A stretch of DNA of 64,000 bases from an uncultured Faecalibacterium sp. (GCA_934548045.1 CAKTEM010000010.1:1-64000); one strand, 5' to 3'; counted from the stretch's first letter, positions 25,057 through 35,670 are shown. Numbers and translations are program-made. Notes: generated from the sequence alone by a model not told the origin.

Positions 25057-25071
25057 GGAGGAAACGGTGCT

Positions 25072-25848
25072 ATGGGAATCCCGAAAGTCATTCACTACTG
25101 CTGGTTCGGCGGAAATCCACTGCCGAAGGATGTGAAACGCTGCATCAAGAGCTGGAAAAAGTTCTGCCCGGATTATCAGATCATCGAGTGGAACGAGAGC
25201 AATTTTGACTGCACCCGGAACCTTTACGCAAAGCAGGCGATGGAGTGCAAAAAGTGGGCCTTTGTCAGCGATTATGCCCGTCTGAAGATCGTCTATGAGC
25301 AGGGTGGTATCTATCTGGATACCGATGTGGAACTGATCCGTCCGCTGGACGACCTGCTGGATTTTGAAGCGTTTTTCGGGTTTGAGAACAATCTGGACAA
25401 GAAGGAAAAAGAGGTCGCAACGGGGCTTGGCTTCGGCGCACAGAAAGGCAATGTTGTCGTGAAGGCGATGCTGGAAGATTACGAGGGCATCTCGCTCTTG
25501 CAGGCAGATGGAAGCTTCGACAAAATGCCCTGCCCGGAGCGGAACACACAGGCGTTGCTCCGTCTGGGAATTCGTCCGGATGGAAGCCGCCAGACCGTGG
25601 CCGGTGCGGAGATCTTCCCGGCGGAATATTTCTGCCCCATCGAGTTCCAGAGCAACCAGAGGAATATCACAAAGAATACCTATTCCATCCATCACTATCA
25701 GGGAAGCTGGCTGGTCGGCATGAAAAAGTTCGACCATTTCCTCAAAAAGCACACGAACGATAAATTCTATCGCGGCTTTTACCGCCCGGTGCGGTGCTGG
25801 TTCGGGTTGACAAAGGATAAGCTCATCCAGAAAATCAAGGGAAAGTAA
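25072..25848 (+). CDS. GT32-type capsular glycosyltransferase
   Basis: The 258-residue protein begins with the typical IPKVIHYCWFGGNPLP motif of GT32 / capsular polysaccharide synthesis transferases and carries the DXD metal-sugar nucleotide motif in GGIYLDTDVELIRPL (Asp83, Asp85). GGAGGAAA precedes the ATG. It is co-transcribed with the flippase. Sugar donor and acceptor cannot be told; GT32 members include mannosyl- and galactosyltransferases. Confidence 0.9.
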   Translation: MGIPKVIHYCWFGGNPLPKDVKRCIKSWKKFCPDYQIIEWNESNFDCTRNLYAKQAMECKKWAFVSDYARLKIVYEQGGIYLDTDVELIRPLDDLLDFEAFFGFENNLDKKEKEVATGLGFGAQKGNVVVKAMLEDYEGISLLQADGSFDKMPCPERNTQALLRLGIRPDGSRQTVAGAEIFPAEYFCPIEFQSNQRNITKNTYSIHHYQGSWLVGMKKFDHFLKKHTNDKFYRGFYRPVRCWFGLTKDKLIQKIKGK

Positions 25849-25869
25849 AGAGCTTAAAATAAAATTCCG

Positions 25870-25915
25870 GGAAGCGGTCAGAAGGCATAAAGTGCTTTCC
25901 GGCCGCTTTTTCTGT
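25870..25915 (+). terminator. intrinsic terminator
   Basis: A GC-rich stem of about 15 bp with wobble pairs (AGCGGTCAGAAGGCA with TGCTTTCCGGCCGCT) is followed by TTTTT, behind the glycosyltransferase gene. Confidence 0.75.
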
Positions 25916-25931
25916 GATAAACCCTGCATGT

Positions 25932-25961
25932 TTGGACATTTTCCGGGAACTGTGCTATACT
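25932..25961 (+). promoter_or_regulatory. promoter of the propeller-ywlG-yggS-ABC operon
   Basis: TTGGAC (25932-25937), 18-bp spacer, TATACT (25956-25961). Confidence 0.6.
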
Positions 25962-26011
25962 GAAACAATTCCAAAGATCTTATTTTTGACTGAAACAAAG
26001 GATTTTTACCC

Positions 26012-27319
26012 ATGCGGATCGGACTTGTCGAATTTATCCTTATCTTGTTCATCGCATCCATCACCATTGGCCCCAATGTAGCCATTTTTGTGGATCGCTG
26101 GATGCGCCGGGCAAAAAAGACCAGCGCGGCGGCAGCACGCCGAAAGGCCGCAATGCAGGCGCAGGCCATCGCGGAACGGGAATATGTGCTGCACCGGTTT
26201 CAGGTCGCCAGCCGAATTTTCAGCGTGGCGGCGTTGATGGCGTTGATTTACGCACTCTTTCTGCGCCCCATTGAGGCGGTACCCCAAACCTACACGCCGC
26301 CTGCGGTGCCGGACAGCGTCGTGCTGACGGGAGCCGCTGACGAAAGCGACCAGCTCACACTGGACGGATACGAGGATATCTCCTGCATCCGAGCCGAGGA
26401 TGAGTGGCTTTATCTGGCCGCGAAAGCGAAGAAGACCGGCAAAAAGACCGAGAGCGCATTGCTCCGGATGCGAAAGGACGGCAGCGGCCTGAGCAGCATC
26501 CTGACGACCGAAGGGGAGGTCACTGGCTTCGATTTTGACCCGGAGGGAAATATCTGGCTGACTGTCCTCACGACGGACGGCGGCGCGCTCTGCCGCGCCG
26601 GGTACGACGGCTGGGGTGCGGCGATGGAACAGGTCGTGACCCAAATCGACGGCAAAGCTCTGACAAGCCCGGCGGCGGTGACGGTCGGCGAGGACGGCAG
26701 AGTCTATTTTGCAGTCGTCTCGGGAAACAGCGCGAAAAACGGGCTGGATGCGGCTCTGCGCACCGAGCTGATGGCGCACACCGCGACCGGCAGTGTCTAT
26801 GTTTATGACCCATCTGCCCGGAGCGTCCAGCAGGTGCTGGGCGGTGTTGCCGGGGCGTCCGGGCTGGCACTCTCGCCGGACGGTGAGACGCTGTACGTCT
26901 CCGACCTCGGGAACCGCTGTGTCTGGGCAGTATCGCCCAACAGCCGGGAACTCACCGCAGGCGGAAAGAACTGTGCGTCGTTCCAGACCGCTCTGCCGGG
27001 CTATCCCGGTGCGCTGGCCGTCGATGAAGAAGGTGAAGTCTACATCAGCTACCGCTGGGCGCGTTCCGGCTGGCTGGAAGACCATGCCGACGGCACGCTG
27101 CTGCGCGGTGCGGCTCTTCGCCTGAGTCAGAACATGCAGGAAGGGTTGTTCCGACTGAACACGGAAAACTGCGCGGTGCAGGGATACAGCCCGGACGGGG
27201 TGTTGCTGGCCTCCTACGGTGGAAAGACACCGGGGAGCATGACCGCTCTCTGCCCGGAAGGAAACCGGGCCTATCTGAGCATTTCGGGCGGATCCGTCCT
27301 GCGATGGGTCCGCGTTTGA
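26012..27319 (+). CDS. TatA-like N-terminus fused to SMP-30/NHL-type beta-propeller
   Basis: In this 435-residue protein, residues 1-36 read MRIGLVEFILILF...IGPN and then a basic amphipathic stretch, closely paralleling the TatA/TatB N-termini encoded at 32455 and 32766 (MRIGTNELLIIL...FGPK; MKIGFWELVVI...IGPD). A second membrane helix follows (about 70-90), then a strictosidine-synthase/SMP-30-like propeller with blades such as ALSPDGETLYVSDLGNRCVW and ALAVDEEGEVYISYRW. AAAGGA precedes the ATG. It leads an operon with ywlG, yggS and an ABC exporter. Enzyme or sensor role is unknown. Confidence 0.8.
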   Translation: MRIGLVEFILILFIASITIGPNVAIFVDRWMRRAKKTSAAAARRKAAMQAQAIAEREYVLHRFQVASRIFSVAALMALIYALFLRPIEAVPQTYTPPAVPDSVVLTGAADESDQLTLDGYEDISCIRAEDEWLYLAAKAKKTGKKTESALLRMRKDGSGLSSILTTEGEVTGFDFDPEGNIWLTVLTTDGGALCRAGYDGWGAAMEQVVTQIDGKALTSPAAVTVGEDGRVYFAVVSGNSAKNGLDAALRTELMAHTATGSVYVYDPSARSVQQVLGGVAGASGLALSPDGETLYVSDLGNRCVWAVSPNSRELTAGGKNCASFQTALPGYPGALAVDEEGEVYISYRWARSGWLEDHADGTLLRGAALRLSQNMQEGLFRLNTENCAVQGYSPDGVLLASYGGKTPGSMTALCPEGNRAYLSISGGSVLRWVRV

Positions 27320-27349
27320 GAACGATAAAAGAAAAAGGGGTGTTTTCAG

Positions 27350-27910
27350 ATGACAGAAGCATTTCAGAAACAGATCGAGCAGGAGACACGGCAGGCCGTG
27401 ACCGAGCTGCTGGAACAGGCAAAGCTCCACAAGGGCGATGTCTTTGTGGTGGGCTGTTCGTCGAGTGAGATCGTGGGCGGACACATCGGCAAGGACAGCA
27501 GCCTTGAAGCGGCACAGGCCGTCTATGCAGGCATCGCGCCGGTGCTGGCCGAAAACGGCATCTGGCTGGCGGCGCAGTGCTGTGAGCATCTGAACCGTGC
27601 CATCATCATCGAACGAGAAGCCGCCCGTACCTACGGTTGGGAAGAAGTCTGTGTTGTGCCGCGTCCGCACGCCGGCGGCAGCTGGGCGACGACCTGTTGG
27701 AAGAAGTTCCGCGACCCCATCGCCGTCGAAGAGATCCGCGCCCATGCCGGCATCGACATCGGCGGAACTCTTATCGGGATGCATCTGAAACGGGTCGCCG
27801 TTCCGGTCCGGCTTAGCCTGAATAAGATCGGCGAAGCAAACATTCTCTGCGCCCGTACCCGTCCGAAGCTCATCGGCGGCGAGCGCGCAAAATATACCGA
27901 GGAGGACTGA
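27350..27910 (+). CDS. ywlG: YwlG/DUF436 family protein
   Basis: A 186-residue conserved Firmicute protein (TIGR01440/UPF0340) of unknown function. Diagnostic stretches are VVGCSSSEIVGGHIGK, AAQCCEHLNRAIIIE, VPRPHAGGSWATTCW and HAGIDIGGTLIGMHL. AAGGGG precedes the ATG. It lies 30 bp after the propeller gene and 5 bp before yggS, in one transcription unit. Confidence 0.9.
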   Translation: MTEAFQKQIEQETRQAVTELLEQAKLHKGDVFVVGCSSSEIVGGHIGKDSSLEAAQAVYAGIAPVLAENGIWLAAQCCEHLNRAIIIEREAARTYGWEEVCVVPRPHAGGSWATTCWKKFRDPIAVEEIRAHAGIDIGGTLIGMHLKRVAVPVRLSLNKIGEANILCARTRPKLIGGERAKYTEED

Positions 27911-27915
27911 GCATC

Positions 27916-28635
27916 ATGGCAGAAAAAACCTTGGAAGAAATGCGGCAGGCCGTCGCGGAAATTCGCGAGAAGATGGCGGCAGCGGCACGGGATGCAGGCC
28001 GCGACCCGGCGGAGATCCAGCTCTGCGCCGCCTGCAAGACCCGTACCGCCGAGACCGTGGCGGCAAGCGCAGGACTCGCTATTGATATTTTTGGTGAAAA
28101 CCATGTGCAGGAACTGTGCGCGAATTTCGATGCCGGTGCCTACTGCGGCAAGCCGAGCCACTTCATCGGCCATTTGCAGACCAATAAAATCAAGAAAGTC
28201 CTTGGCCGGGCAAGCCTCATCCAGAGCGTCGGCAGTGAGCATCTGCTGACCGCCATCGAGAAGGAAGCGGCCAAGGCAGGCATCATCCAGAATATCCTGC
28301 TTGAAGTCAACATCGGCGGCGAGGAGAGCAAATCCGGTGTCTCTCCGGAACAGCTCTGGCCGCTGCTGGAACTGGCGGCAGCACAGCCCCACATCCGTGT
28401 CAAGGGCCTGATGGCGATTCCACCGGTCAACAACGACGATGCCCGGAACCGGGCCTATCTTGCCGCCGTGCATAAGCTGTTTGTGCAGGCAGGGGAGCGC
28501 GGCTATGAGAATGTCGCCATGGAGACCCTCTCGATGGGCATGAGCGGCGACTACGAGAACGCCATCCGGGAGGGCGCGACCCTCGTTCGTATCGGCACGG
28601 CGATCTACGGTGAGAGAGATTATTCTAAGAAGTAA
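27916..28635 (+). CDS. yggS: PLP homeostasis protein YggS/YlmE (COG0325)
   Basis: A 239-residue PLP-binding protein that buffers free PLP. The fold type III alanine-racemase-like barrel shows the PLP lysine in LCAACKTR, then DIFGENHVQEL, HFIGHLQTNKIKKV, VNIGGEESKSG and METLSMGMSGDYE near the phosphate-binding site. GGAG lies before the ATG, 5 bp after ywlG. No sepF or other division gene adjoins it, unlike in many Firmicutes. Confidence 0.93.
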   Translation: MAEKTLEEMRQAVAEIREKMAAAARDAGRDPAEIQLCAACKTRTAETVAASAGLAIDIFGENHVQELCANFDAGAYCGKPSHFIGHLQTNKIKKVLGRASLIQSVGSEHLLTAIEKEAAKAGIIQNILLEVNIGGEESKSGVSPEQLWPLLELAAAQPHIRVKGLMAIPPVNNDDARNRAYLAAVHKLFVQAGERGYENVAMETLSMGMSGDYENAIREGATLVRIGTAIYGERDYSKK

Positions 28636-28647
28636 ATAGGAGAATTC

Positions 28648-30435
<1,788 letters not shown>

Positions 30436-30447
30436 AATCGCATAAAG

Positions 30448-30491
30448 AAAGGCCGTGCTGACGCAGAAATCTGTATCAGCACGGCCTTTTT
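30448..30491 (+). terminator. intrinsic terminator
   Basis: AAAGGCCGTGCTGA pairs with TCAGCACGGCCTTT followed by T, behind the ABC gene and facing the convergent ROK kinase gene. Confidence 0.9.
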
Positions 30492-30502
30492 ATGTATTCT
30501 TC

Positions 30503-31453
30503 TTATTCCCCCACGATAAGCCGGACGGCACCATAGATACCGGCGTCATTGCCGAGGATAGCCTGCTTGATGGGCGTCTCAAGGCAGGAACGGAAAGCGT
30601 AGTCCTTATAGTGCTTCTGCAGAGGGTCAAACAGGACAGCACCGGCACGGGCAACGCCGCCGCCGATCATAAACATCTCGGGGTCGGTGGTGGCGGAGAT
30701 GGAAGCCAGCGCAACGGCCAGCGTGTCGGCCATTTCGTCGACCTCACGGGCAGCGAGAGCATCGCCATTGCGTGCGGCGTCGAAGACGTCCTTTGCGGCA
30801 AAGTCAGTACCGCGCAGGGTGCAGGGAACATCCGGGTTCTCGTCCAGCAGCTTCTTCATGCAGCGGACAACGCCGGTCGCGCTGGAATACTGTTCCAGAC
30901 AACCGTGTTTGCCGCAGCCGCAGGTAGCCGTCTCGTGGCGGTTGACCGTGATGTGGCCGATCTCGCCGCCTGCGCCGTGAACGCCGTCGATGACCTTGCC
31001 GTCAACGATGACGCCGCCGCCGACACCGGTACCCAGTGTGACCATGACGGCACTCCGGCAGCCCTTGGCCGCACCCATCCAGATCTCGCCCAGAGCGGCG
31101 ACATTGGCGTCGTTGCCGACCAGGACCTTCAGGCCGCCCAGCAGACCGCCCAGCTCCTCGGAGACGTTCCGCTTGCCCCAGCCGCCGAGGTTGGCGCAGA
31201 CGATGGGAACGATACGGGAGTTCAGGATGGGGCCGGGAACACCGATGCCGACGCCCTCGACCTGCTCTGCGGTGATGTTCTTCTCGCTCATCTTGCCGAG
31301 GATGGCGGCGGCGAGGTTCTCGAGGATGTGTTCACCGGCGTTGGAGGTGTCGGTGGGAACTTCCCACTTTTCCAGCAGCTCGCCTGCGGTGGTGAAAAGG
31401 CCGACCTTGGCCGTGGTGCCGCCGAGGTCGATGCCGAATGCGTATTCTTTCAT
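30503..31453 (-). CDS. glk: ROK-family glucokinase
   Basis: A 316-residue cytoplasmic sugar kinase. It has the N-terminal ATP-binding FGIDLGGTTAKVGLF, the catalytic GNDANVAALGE, the glucose-binding GAGGEIGHI and the ROK zinc motif CGCGKHGCLEQYSS. The ATG at 31453 has AGAGG 9 nt upstream; an ATG at 31459 is too close to it. It would phosphorylate the glucose released by MalQ. NagC/Mlc-type DNA-binding ROK proteins are excluded by the lack of an N-terminal helix-turn-helix. Confidence 0.9.
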   Translation of the reverse strand: MKEYAFGIDLGGTTAKVGLFTTAGELLEKWEVPTDTSNAGEHILENLAAAILGKMSEKNITAEQVEGVGIGVPGPILNSRIVPIVCANLGGWGKRNVSEELGGLLGGLKVLVGNDANVAALGEIWMGAAKGCRSAVMVTLGTGVGGGVIVDGKVIDGVHGAGGEIGHITVNRHETATCGCGKHGCLEQYSSATGVVRCMKKLLDENPDVPCTLRGTDFAAKDVFDAARNGDALAAREVDEMADTLAVALASISATTDPEMFMIGGGVARAGAVLFDPLQKHYKDYAFRSCLETPIKQAILGNDAGIYGAVRLIVGE

Positions 31454-31590
31454 AATCATTTACCTCTTTTCAAAGCGGATGCTCCGCCGATTTTTGATTG
31501 ACAACAGTATAACATACTCCGCGCCAAAAAAGCAGAGGTTCTGGTGTGATTTATGCAAATAGCCGAAAATCCGGTGGAATTTTTGGATAA

Positions 31591-31622
31591 TAAAAAGCTC
31601 CCCTGAAGATTCAGGAGAGCTG
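31591..31622 (-). terminator. intrinsic terminator of tatC
   Basis: AGCTCTCCTGA pairs with TCAGGGGAGCT (one mismatch) and is followed by TTTTTA on the minus strand. Confidence 0.8.
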
Positions 31623-31648
31623 AAAATCGAAAATTCCGAAAAGACGAT

Positions 31649-32452
31649 TTACTCGTCGTCCGAGTCGTCCTCTTCTTCGTCCTCGTCATCATCGTCGGTG
31701 TGCGGTTTGTAGAAGATACCGCTCAGGAAGATGCTGATGAAGTAGAGCAGAACCATCGGACCTGCGACCATGCACTGAGACACGATATCAGGCGGCGTCA
31801 CGACAGCTGCGATGAGGAAGATGCAGACGATGGCAATGCCGCGGACCTTCTTGAGCAGCTCCGGGTAGATGATACCCATCTTGGACAGGATGATGGTGAT
31901 CAGCGGCATCTCGAACACGCAGCCAAAGATCAGGAACATCGTCAGGCAGAGGTTGACATAGCTCTCGATACTGGTGGTAGTCTGGATGTAATCCGCGCCC
32001 TCAATGCCGGTACTCAGGAAGCGGAGCATGAAGGGCATCATCAGCTTGTAGGCGAAAAGAACACCCACGCAGAACAGGATAAGGCCCAGCAGGATGACGA
32101 GCTTCAGGAAGAAGGTCTCACTCTTTTTCAGGCCGGGCTTTGCGAAGGCGTAGATCTGATACAGGGCGACCGGAACCGTGATGACAAATGCCGCCAGCAG
32201 CGAGACACGGAAGTACTGCATCAGCTTTTCCTGCGGAGCGATGGAAACGAAGGTATAGTAACCCTGCCCCATTGCGGTCAGCAGATCGATGAGCCGGTCG
32301 GCATACATCAGGGTGACGACGACCGCGACAACAAACACCACCGCGCAGATGATCAGCCTGTTCCGCAGTTCTTTCAGATGTCCGGTCAGCGTCATGCTGC
32401 CGTCGTCCGTCATGACTTCGGCTTTCTTTTTGCGCTTAACGTTTGTAGCCAC
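31649..32452 (-). CDS. tatC: Sec-independent protein translocase TatC
   Basis: A 267-residue, six-helix receptor of the twin-arginine translocase. It shows the N-terminal LTGHLKELRNRLI, then GLKKSETFFL and FGCVFEMPLITIILSKMGI and AAVVTPPDIVSQ. The C-terminus is an unusually acidic tail (DDDDEDEEEDDSDDE). It begins 2 bp after the tatA stop, in the tatB-tatA-tatC order. Confidence 0.95.
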   Translation of the reverse strand: MATNVKRKKKAEVMTDDGSMTLTGHLKELRNRLIICAVVFVVAVVVTLMYADRLIDLLTAMGQGYYTFVSIAPQEKLMQYFRVSLLAAFVITVPVALYQIYAFAKPGLKKSETFFLKLVILLGLILFCVGVLFAYKLMMPFMLRFLSTGIEGADYIQTTTSIESYVNLCLTMFLIFGCVFEMPLITIILSKMGIIYPELLKKVRGIAIVCIFLIAAVVTPPDIVSQCMVAGPMVLLYFISIFLSGIFYKPHTDDDDEDEEEDDSDDE

Positions 32453-32454
32453 AA

Positions 32455-32661
32455 TTACTCCTCGTCGTCCTTCTTCTCAGCTTTCTTCTCGGACTTCTTG
32501 TCGGAAGAATCATCCTCGTCATCGTCGGACTCGTCCATGCCCTTCTTGAAGTTGCTCATGGTCTTGCCGAACATCTTGCCCAGCTTCGGCAGGTTCTTGG
32601 GTCCAAAGATCAGCAGAGCGACGACCAGGATGATAAGCAGCTCGTTAGTACCAATACGCAT
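32455..32661 (-). CDS. tatA: Tat translocase pore subunit TatA
   Basis: A 68-residue protein with a single N-terminal helix (ELLIILVVALLIFGP), the amphipathic PKNLPKLGKMFGKTMSNF and a highly charged Asp/Lys/Glu tail. The FGP hinge and the glutamate at the start of the helix are canonical. It is located immediately upstream of tatC. Confidence 0.93.
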   Translation of the reverse strand: MRIGTNELLIILVVALLIFGPKNLPKLGKMFGKTMSNFKKGMDESDDDEDDSSDKKSEKKAEKKDDEE

Positions 32662-32765
32662 AATAAAAATCTCCTTTTTACTTTTACCGCGCCGCGAGGC
32701 CGGTTTACAACAGATAAATGTATCCTACAACCGCGGACGCGGTGTATTCTAAGATAAGTAGAAGG

Positions 32766-33311
32766 TTAGACCTTGGCTTCCTCAGCCGGGGCAGCCTCTT
32801 CGGCGGCAGGAGCCGCAACAGGAGCTTCCGGGGCTTCCTCCGGCAGTTCTTCGACCGGTTCCTCTGCCTTTTCAACAGCCGGAGCAGCAGGCTCTTCGGA
32901 CTTGCTCTCGGCAGGTGCGGCAGTCTCCGCAGCAGGAGCATCCTGCTCGGGCAGTTCCTCGACGGTCTCTTCGGTCAGGTCGGTGACTTCCTCGGTCTCT
33001 TCTGCCTTGGCAGCCTCTTCCTTGCTGGTCTTGCCGATGCCGGTAAAGCTCTTGGTGACATCCTTCACACTGTTGTCGATGTCCTTCTTGATGTCGGTCA
33101 GGGGAGCGACAGCTTCCTTGAGCGGAGCCTGAATCTCATTCAGCGGCTCGACGACATTCTTCTGGATCTCTTCCGAAGCGGCACCGGTGTACTTTTTCAG
33201 CTCGCGCAGCATCTTGCCCAGCTTCTTGGCGTAGACGGGCAGCTGGTCGGGGCCGATGAAGACGAACGCCACGATGACGATCACCACGAGTTCCCAAAAA
33301 CCAATTTTCAT
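32766..33311 (-). CDS. tatB: TatB-like subunit with long Ala/Pro/Glu tail
   Basis: The 181-residue protein starts with a TatA/B helix (FWELVVIVIVAFVFIGPDQL) and a long amphipathic helix (YAKKLGKMLRELKKYTG) like TatB. The C-terminal half is low-complexity Ala/Pro/Glu. It is the first gene of the tat operon. Many Firmicutes manage with TatA and TatC only, so a dedicated B-like subunit is notable. Assignment as B rather than a second A rests on length and the extended helix. Confidence 0.82.
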   Translation of the reverse strand: MKIGFWELVVIVIVAFVFIGPDQLPVYAKKLGKMLRELKKYTGAASEEIQKNVVEPLNEIQAPLKEAVAPLTDIKKDIDNSVKDVTKSFTGIGKTSKEEAAKAEETEEVTDLTEETVEELPEQDAPAAETAAPAESKSEEPAAPAVEKAEEPVEELPEEAPEAPVAAPAAEEAAPAEEAKV

Positions 33312-33626
33312 AGCGATTCAATTCCTTTCCTCTGCCGTACCGTCTGCGGTGCGGCATTGACCTGAATATCCTTGGTGTGTCCAGTATACCAGATTCCGAA
33401 ACGTATTTCCAGAGATGCAGATAGGAGATTCATTTTTCGGGTAAGTCGTGCTATACTGGACGCGAAAGCAGCCTTGCGCTGCGCTTGTGTTGCCATACAT
33501 ATACCGGAATAAAATAGATGGTATATGAATTTATTATGAATTATTTGTGAATGAGTGAGCAAACGAGGCTGTTTTCTAAACAATATGTAAATCAAACAAA
33601 ATAAATTACAGAGAGGGATGCTTTTT
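33312..33626. other. 315-bp divergent control region
   Basis: No gene is supported here. GTCCAGTATA (33379-33388) and TATACTGGAC (33452-33461) form a perfect 10-bp inverted repeat, each containing a TATACT box for the divergent tat and peptidase genes. Downstream on the plus strand are an AT-rich leader of about 160 nt and an ATATACC/GGTATAT hairpin around 33500-33525. Confidence 0.5.
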
Positions 33627-34715
33627 ATGACCGAAATCCATGCACAGCGGTTTGAACGGGTCGTCAAAAATCTGGCGGCAATGGGCCTGACCCAGATGGT
33701 CGTCAGTGATTCGCCGACCATCTTCTATTTGACAGGTGTCCGCATCTTCCATCCGGGCGAGCGGATGCTGGCGCTGCTGCTCCGTGCGGACGGCAATCAC
33801 CGGATGTTCGTCAACGCGCTGTTCGGCACGCCGGATGCCGGTATCCCGGTGGAAAACTATCTGGACGGCGAGGATGCTCCGGCAAAGCTCCTGCCCTGGC
33901 TGGATAAGGAAAAGCCGTTGGGCATCGACAAGAACTGGTCGGCACGCTTCCTGCTCCGCCTGATGGAGCTGAACGCTGCACCGGCCTACAAGAACGCTTC
34001 TGCGGCCTGCGATGATGCCCGTGCCGTCAAGGACGAGGCGGAACAGGCCGCAATGCGCGCTTCCTCTAAGGTGAACGACGACTGCATGGCCGAGTTCGCA
34101 AACCTCATCCGCCCGGGCGTTACCGAAAAGCAGATGGCCGAGGAGATCAAGGCCATCTATGCCGCACATGGCTGCTCTGGTGTCAGCTTTGAGCCGATCT
34201 GCGCCTTCGGCGCACACGCCGCCGACCCTCACCACGGCAACGACGATACCCAGCTGACCGCCGGACAGTGTGTCCTTATCGACGTGGGCGGTGTCTATCA
34301 GGACTACTGCTCGGATATGACCCGTACCTTCTTCACGGCGGAACCCACCGAGGAAGAGCGGAAGGTCTATGAGCTGGTGCGTCAGGCGCAGGCCGCCGCC
34401 GAAGCTCTCGTCAAGCCGGGCGTCCGTCTCTGCGATATCGACGCAGCAGCGCGCGATATCATCACGGCAGCAGGCTATGGCCCCTACTTCAACCACCGCC
34501 TCGGTCACTTTATCGGTCTGGAAGACCACGAGGCCGGCGATGTCTCGGCAGTGAACGAAAATGTCGTCACGCCGGGTATGTGCTTCTCCATCGAGCCGGG
34601 TATCTATCTGCCGGGCAAGTTCGGCGTCCGCATCGAAGACCTTGTGCGTGTCACCGAGGACGGCTGCGAAGTCCTGAACCACTATCCCCACGAGCTGACC
34701 GTCAAAGCGATTTGA
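33627..34715 (+). CDS. M24 family Xaa-Pro aminopeptidase
   Basis: A 362-residue creatinase-fold metallopeptidase. The N-terminal domain (about 1-125) precedes the catalytic domain, where the five metal ligands are visible: Asp in LIDVGGVYQDYCSDMTR (two), His in GHFIGLEDHE, Glu in SIEPGIY and Glu in RIEDLV. The start at 33627 has GAGAGGG 9 nt upstream; the ATG at 33618 is too close to it. It is divergent from the tat operon and removes N-terminal residues before proline in cytoplasmic peptides. Confidence 0.92.
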   Translation: MTEIHAQRFERVVKNLAAMGLTQMVVSDSPTIFYLTGVRIFHPGERMLALLLRADGNHRMFVNALFGTPDAGIPVENYLDGEDAPAKLLPWLDKEKPLGIDKNWSARFLLRLMELNAAPAYKNASAACDDARAVKDEAEQAAMRASSKVNDDCMAEFANLIRPGVTEKQMAEEIKAIYAAHGCSGVSFEPICAFGAHAADPHHGNDDTQLTAGQCVLIDVGGVYQDYCSDMTRTFFTAEPTEEERKVYELVRQAQAAAEALVKPGVRLCDIDAAARDIITAAGYGPYFNHRLGHFIGLEDHEAGDVSAVNENVVTPGMCFSIEPGIYLPGKFGVRIEDLVRVTEDGCEVLNHYPHELTVKAI

Positions 34716-34728
34716 TTCATCACCAATA

Positions 34729-34765
34729 AAATGAGGGCGTCCGATGCTGACCGGACGCCCTCACT
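34729..34765. terminator. bidirectional intrinsic terminator
   Basis: GAGGGCGTCCG (34733-34743) and CGGACGCCCTC (34752-34762) form a perfect 11-bp stem between convergent genes. Confidence 0.85.
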
Positions 34766-34767
34766 GT

Positions 34768-35652
34768 TTATTTTACTTTGTTTGTCAGGGAACCGATGCC
34801 GTCAATTTCGCACCGGACTTCGTCGCCGGGTACGAGGAACTGCGGTGGGTCCATTCCCATGCCGACGCCGGCAGGAGTGCCGGTCGCGATGATGGTACCG
34901 GCTTTCAGAGTCATGCCCTGTGACAGCTCCGAGATGACATGGTCAATGTTGAAAATCTGCAATCCCGTGTTGGAATCCTGCCGCTTTTCACCATTGACCC
35001 AGCTGCGGATGCCGAGTTTCGGTGGATAGTCGGCGAATTCGTCCGCCGTGACGATACAGGGGCCGATGGGCGTGAACCCGTCGAGGCTCTTGCCGAAATA
35101 CCACTGCTTGTGCGCGGTTTGAACGTCACGGGCAGAAACATCGTTCAGGATGGTGTAACCGAAGATGTAGTCCTGCGTTTGTCCGGCAGGAACATCTTTT
35201 GCGTCCTTGCCGAGGACGACCGCAAGCTCACACTCGTAGTCGAGCTTCTTCACGAGGTCGGTGTGCGCCTCAATGAAGCCGCCGTCCGGAACCGCCCGGG
35301 TGACACGCTTCGAGAAGTAGATCGCATCCTGATGCTTGGTCGCGAAGGCGTCCGAAGAGTATTTCTCAGCTTCGTCTGAATGTGCCATGTAGTTGATGCC
35401 AAGACAGATGACATCCTGTGCCGGGCTGGGGAGCGGGCTTTCGAGGGTCACGGCCTCGATGGGAAGAGCCGGGATGCCCTGAATGGCCAGCGACAGACCG
35501 GCCCGGACCTGCGGCGTCAAGAACGGGATGGCATCGCTCAGTGTCTCGTAGGATAAGCCCAGCCAGCTCAGCGGCCAGACCTGTTTTCCGTCCGCCGACA
35601 AAATGGCCGGGTCTTCGACGCCGTCCGGTAAACGACAGGTGATAAAACGCAT
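34768..35652 (-). CDS. fumarylacetoacetate hydrolase family protein
   Basis: A 294-residue FAH-superfamily enzyme. The C-terminal domain contains ICLGINYMAHSDEA, the metal-binding DYECELAVVLG, and AGTIIATGTPAGVGMGMDPP with PGDEVRCEIDGIG at the end. Family members cleave or decarboxylate beta-diketo or oxo acids (oxaloacetate, acylpyruvates). No aromatic degradation genes adjoin it, so acylpyruvase or oxaloacetate decarboxylase activity is plausible. It follows a DJ-1 gene 18 bp upstream on the same strand and may be co-transcribed with it. Confidence 0.88.
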   Translation of the reverse strand: MRFITCRLPDGVEDPAILSADGKQVWPLSWLGLSYETLSDAIPFLTPQVRAGLSLAIQGIPALPIEAVTLESPLPSPAQDVICLGINYMAHSDEAEKYSSDAFATKHQDAIYFSKRVTRAVPDGGFIEAHTDLVKKLDYECELAVVLGKDAKDVPAGQTQDYIFGYTILNDVSARDVQTAHKQWYFGKSLDGFTPIGPCIVTADEFADYPPKLGIRSWVNGEKRQDSNTGLQIFNIDHVISELSQGMTLKAGTIIATGTPAGVGMGMDPPQFLVPGDEVRCEIDGIGSLTNKVK

Positions 35653-35670
35653 AGGAAAGAGCCTCCGTTC

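Noticed and set aside
23563..26169. An 868-codon open frame antisense to the flippase and glycosyltransferase
   Set aside because: It crosses two real genes and their terminator with His/Gln/Arg-rich low-complexity translation, typical of codon-bias shadows.
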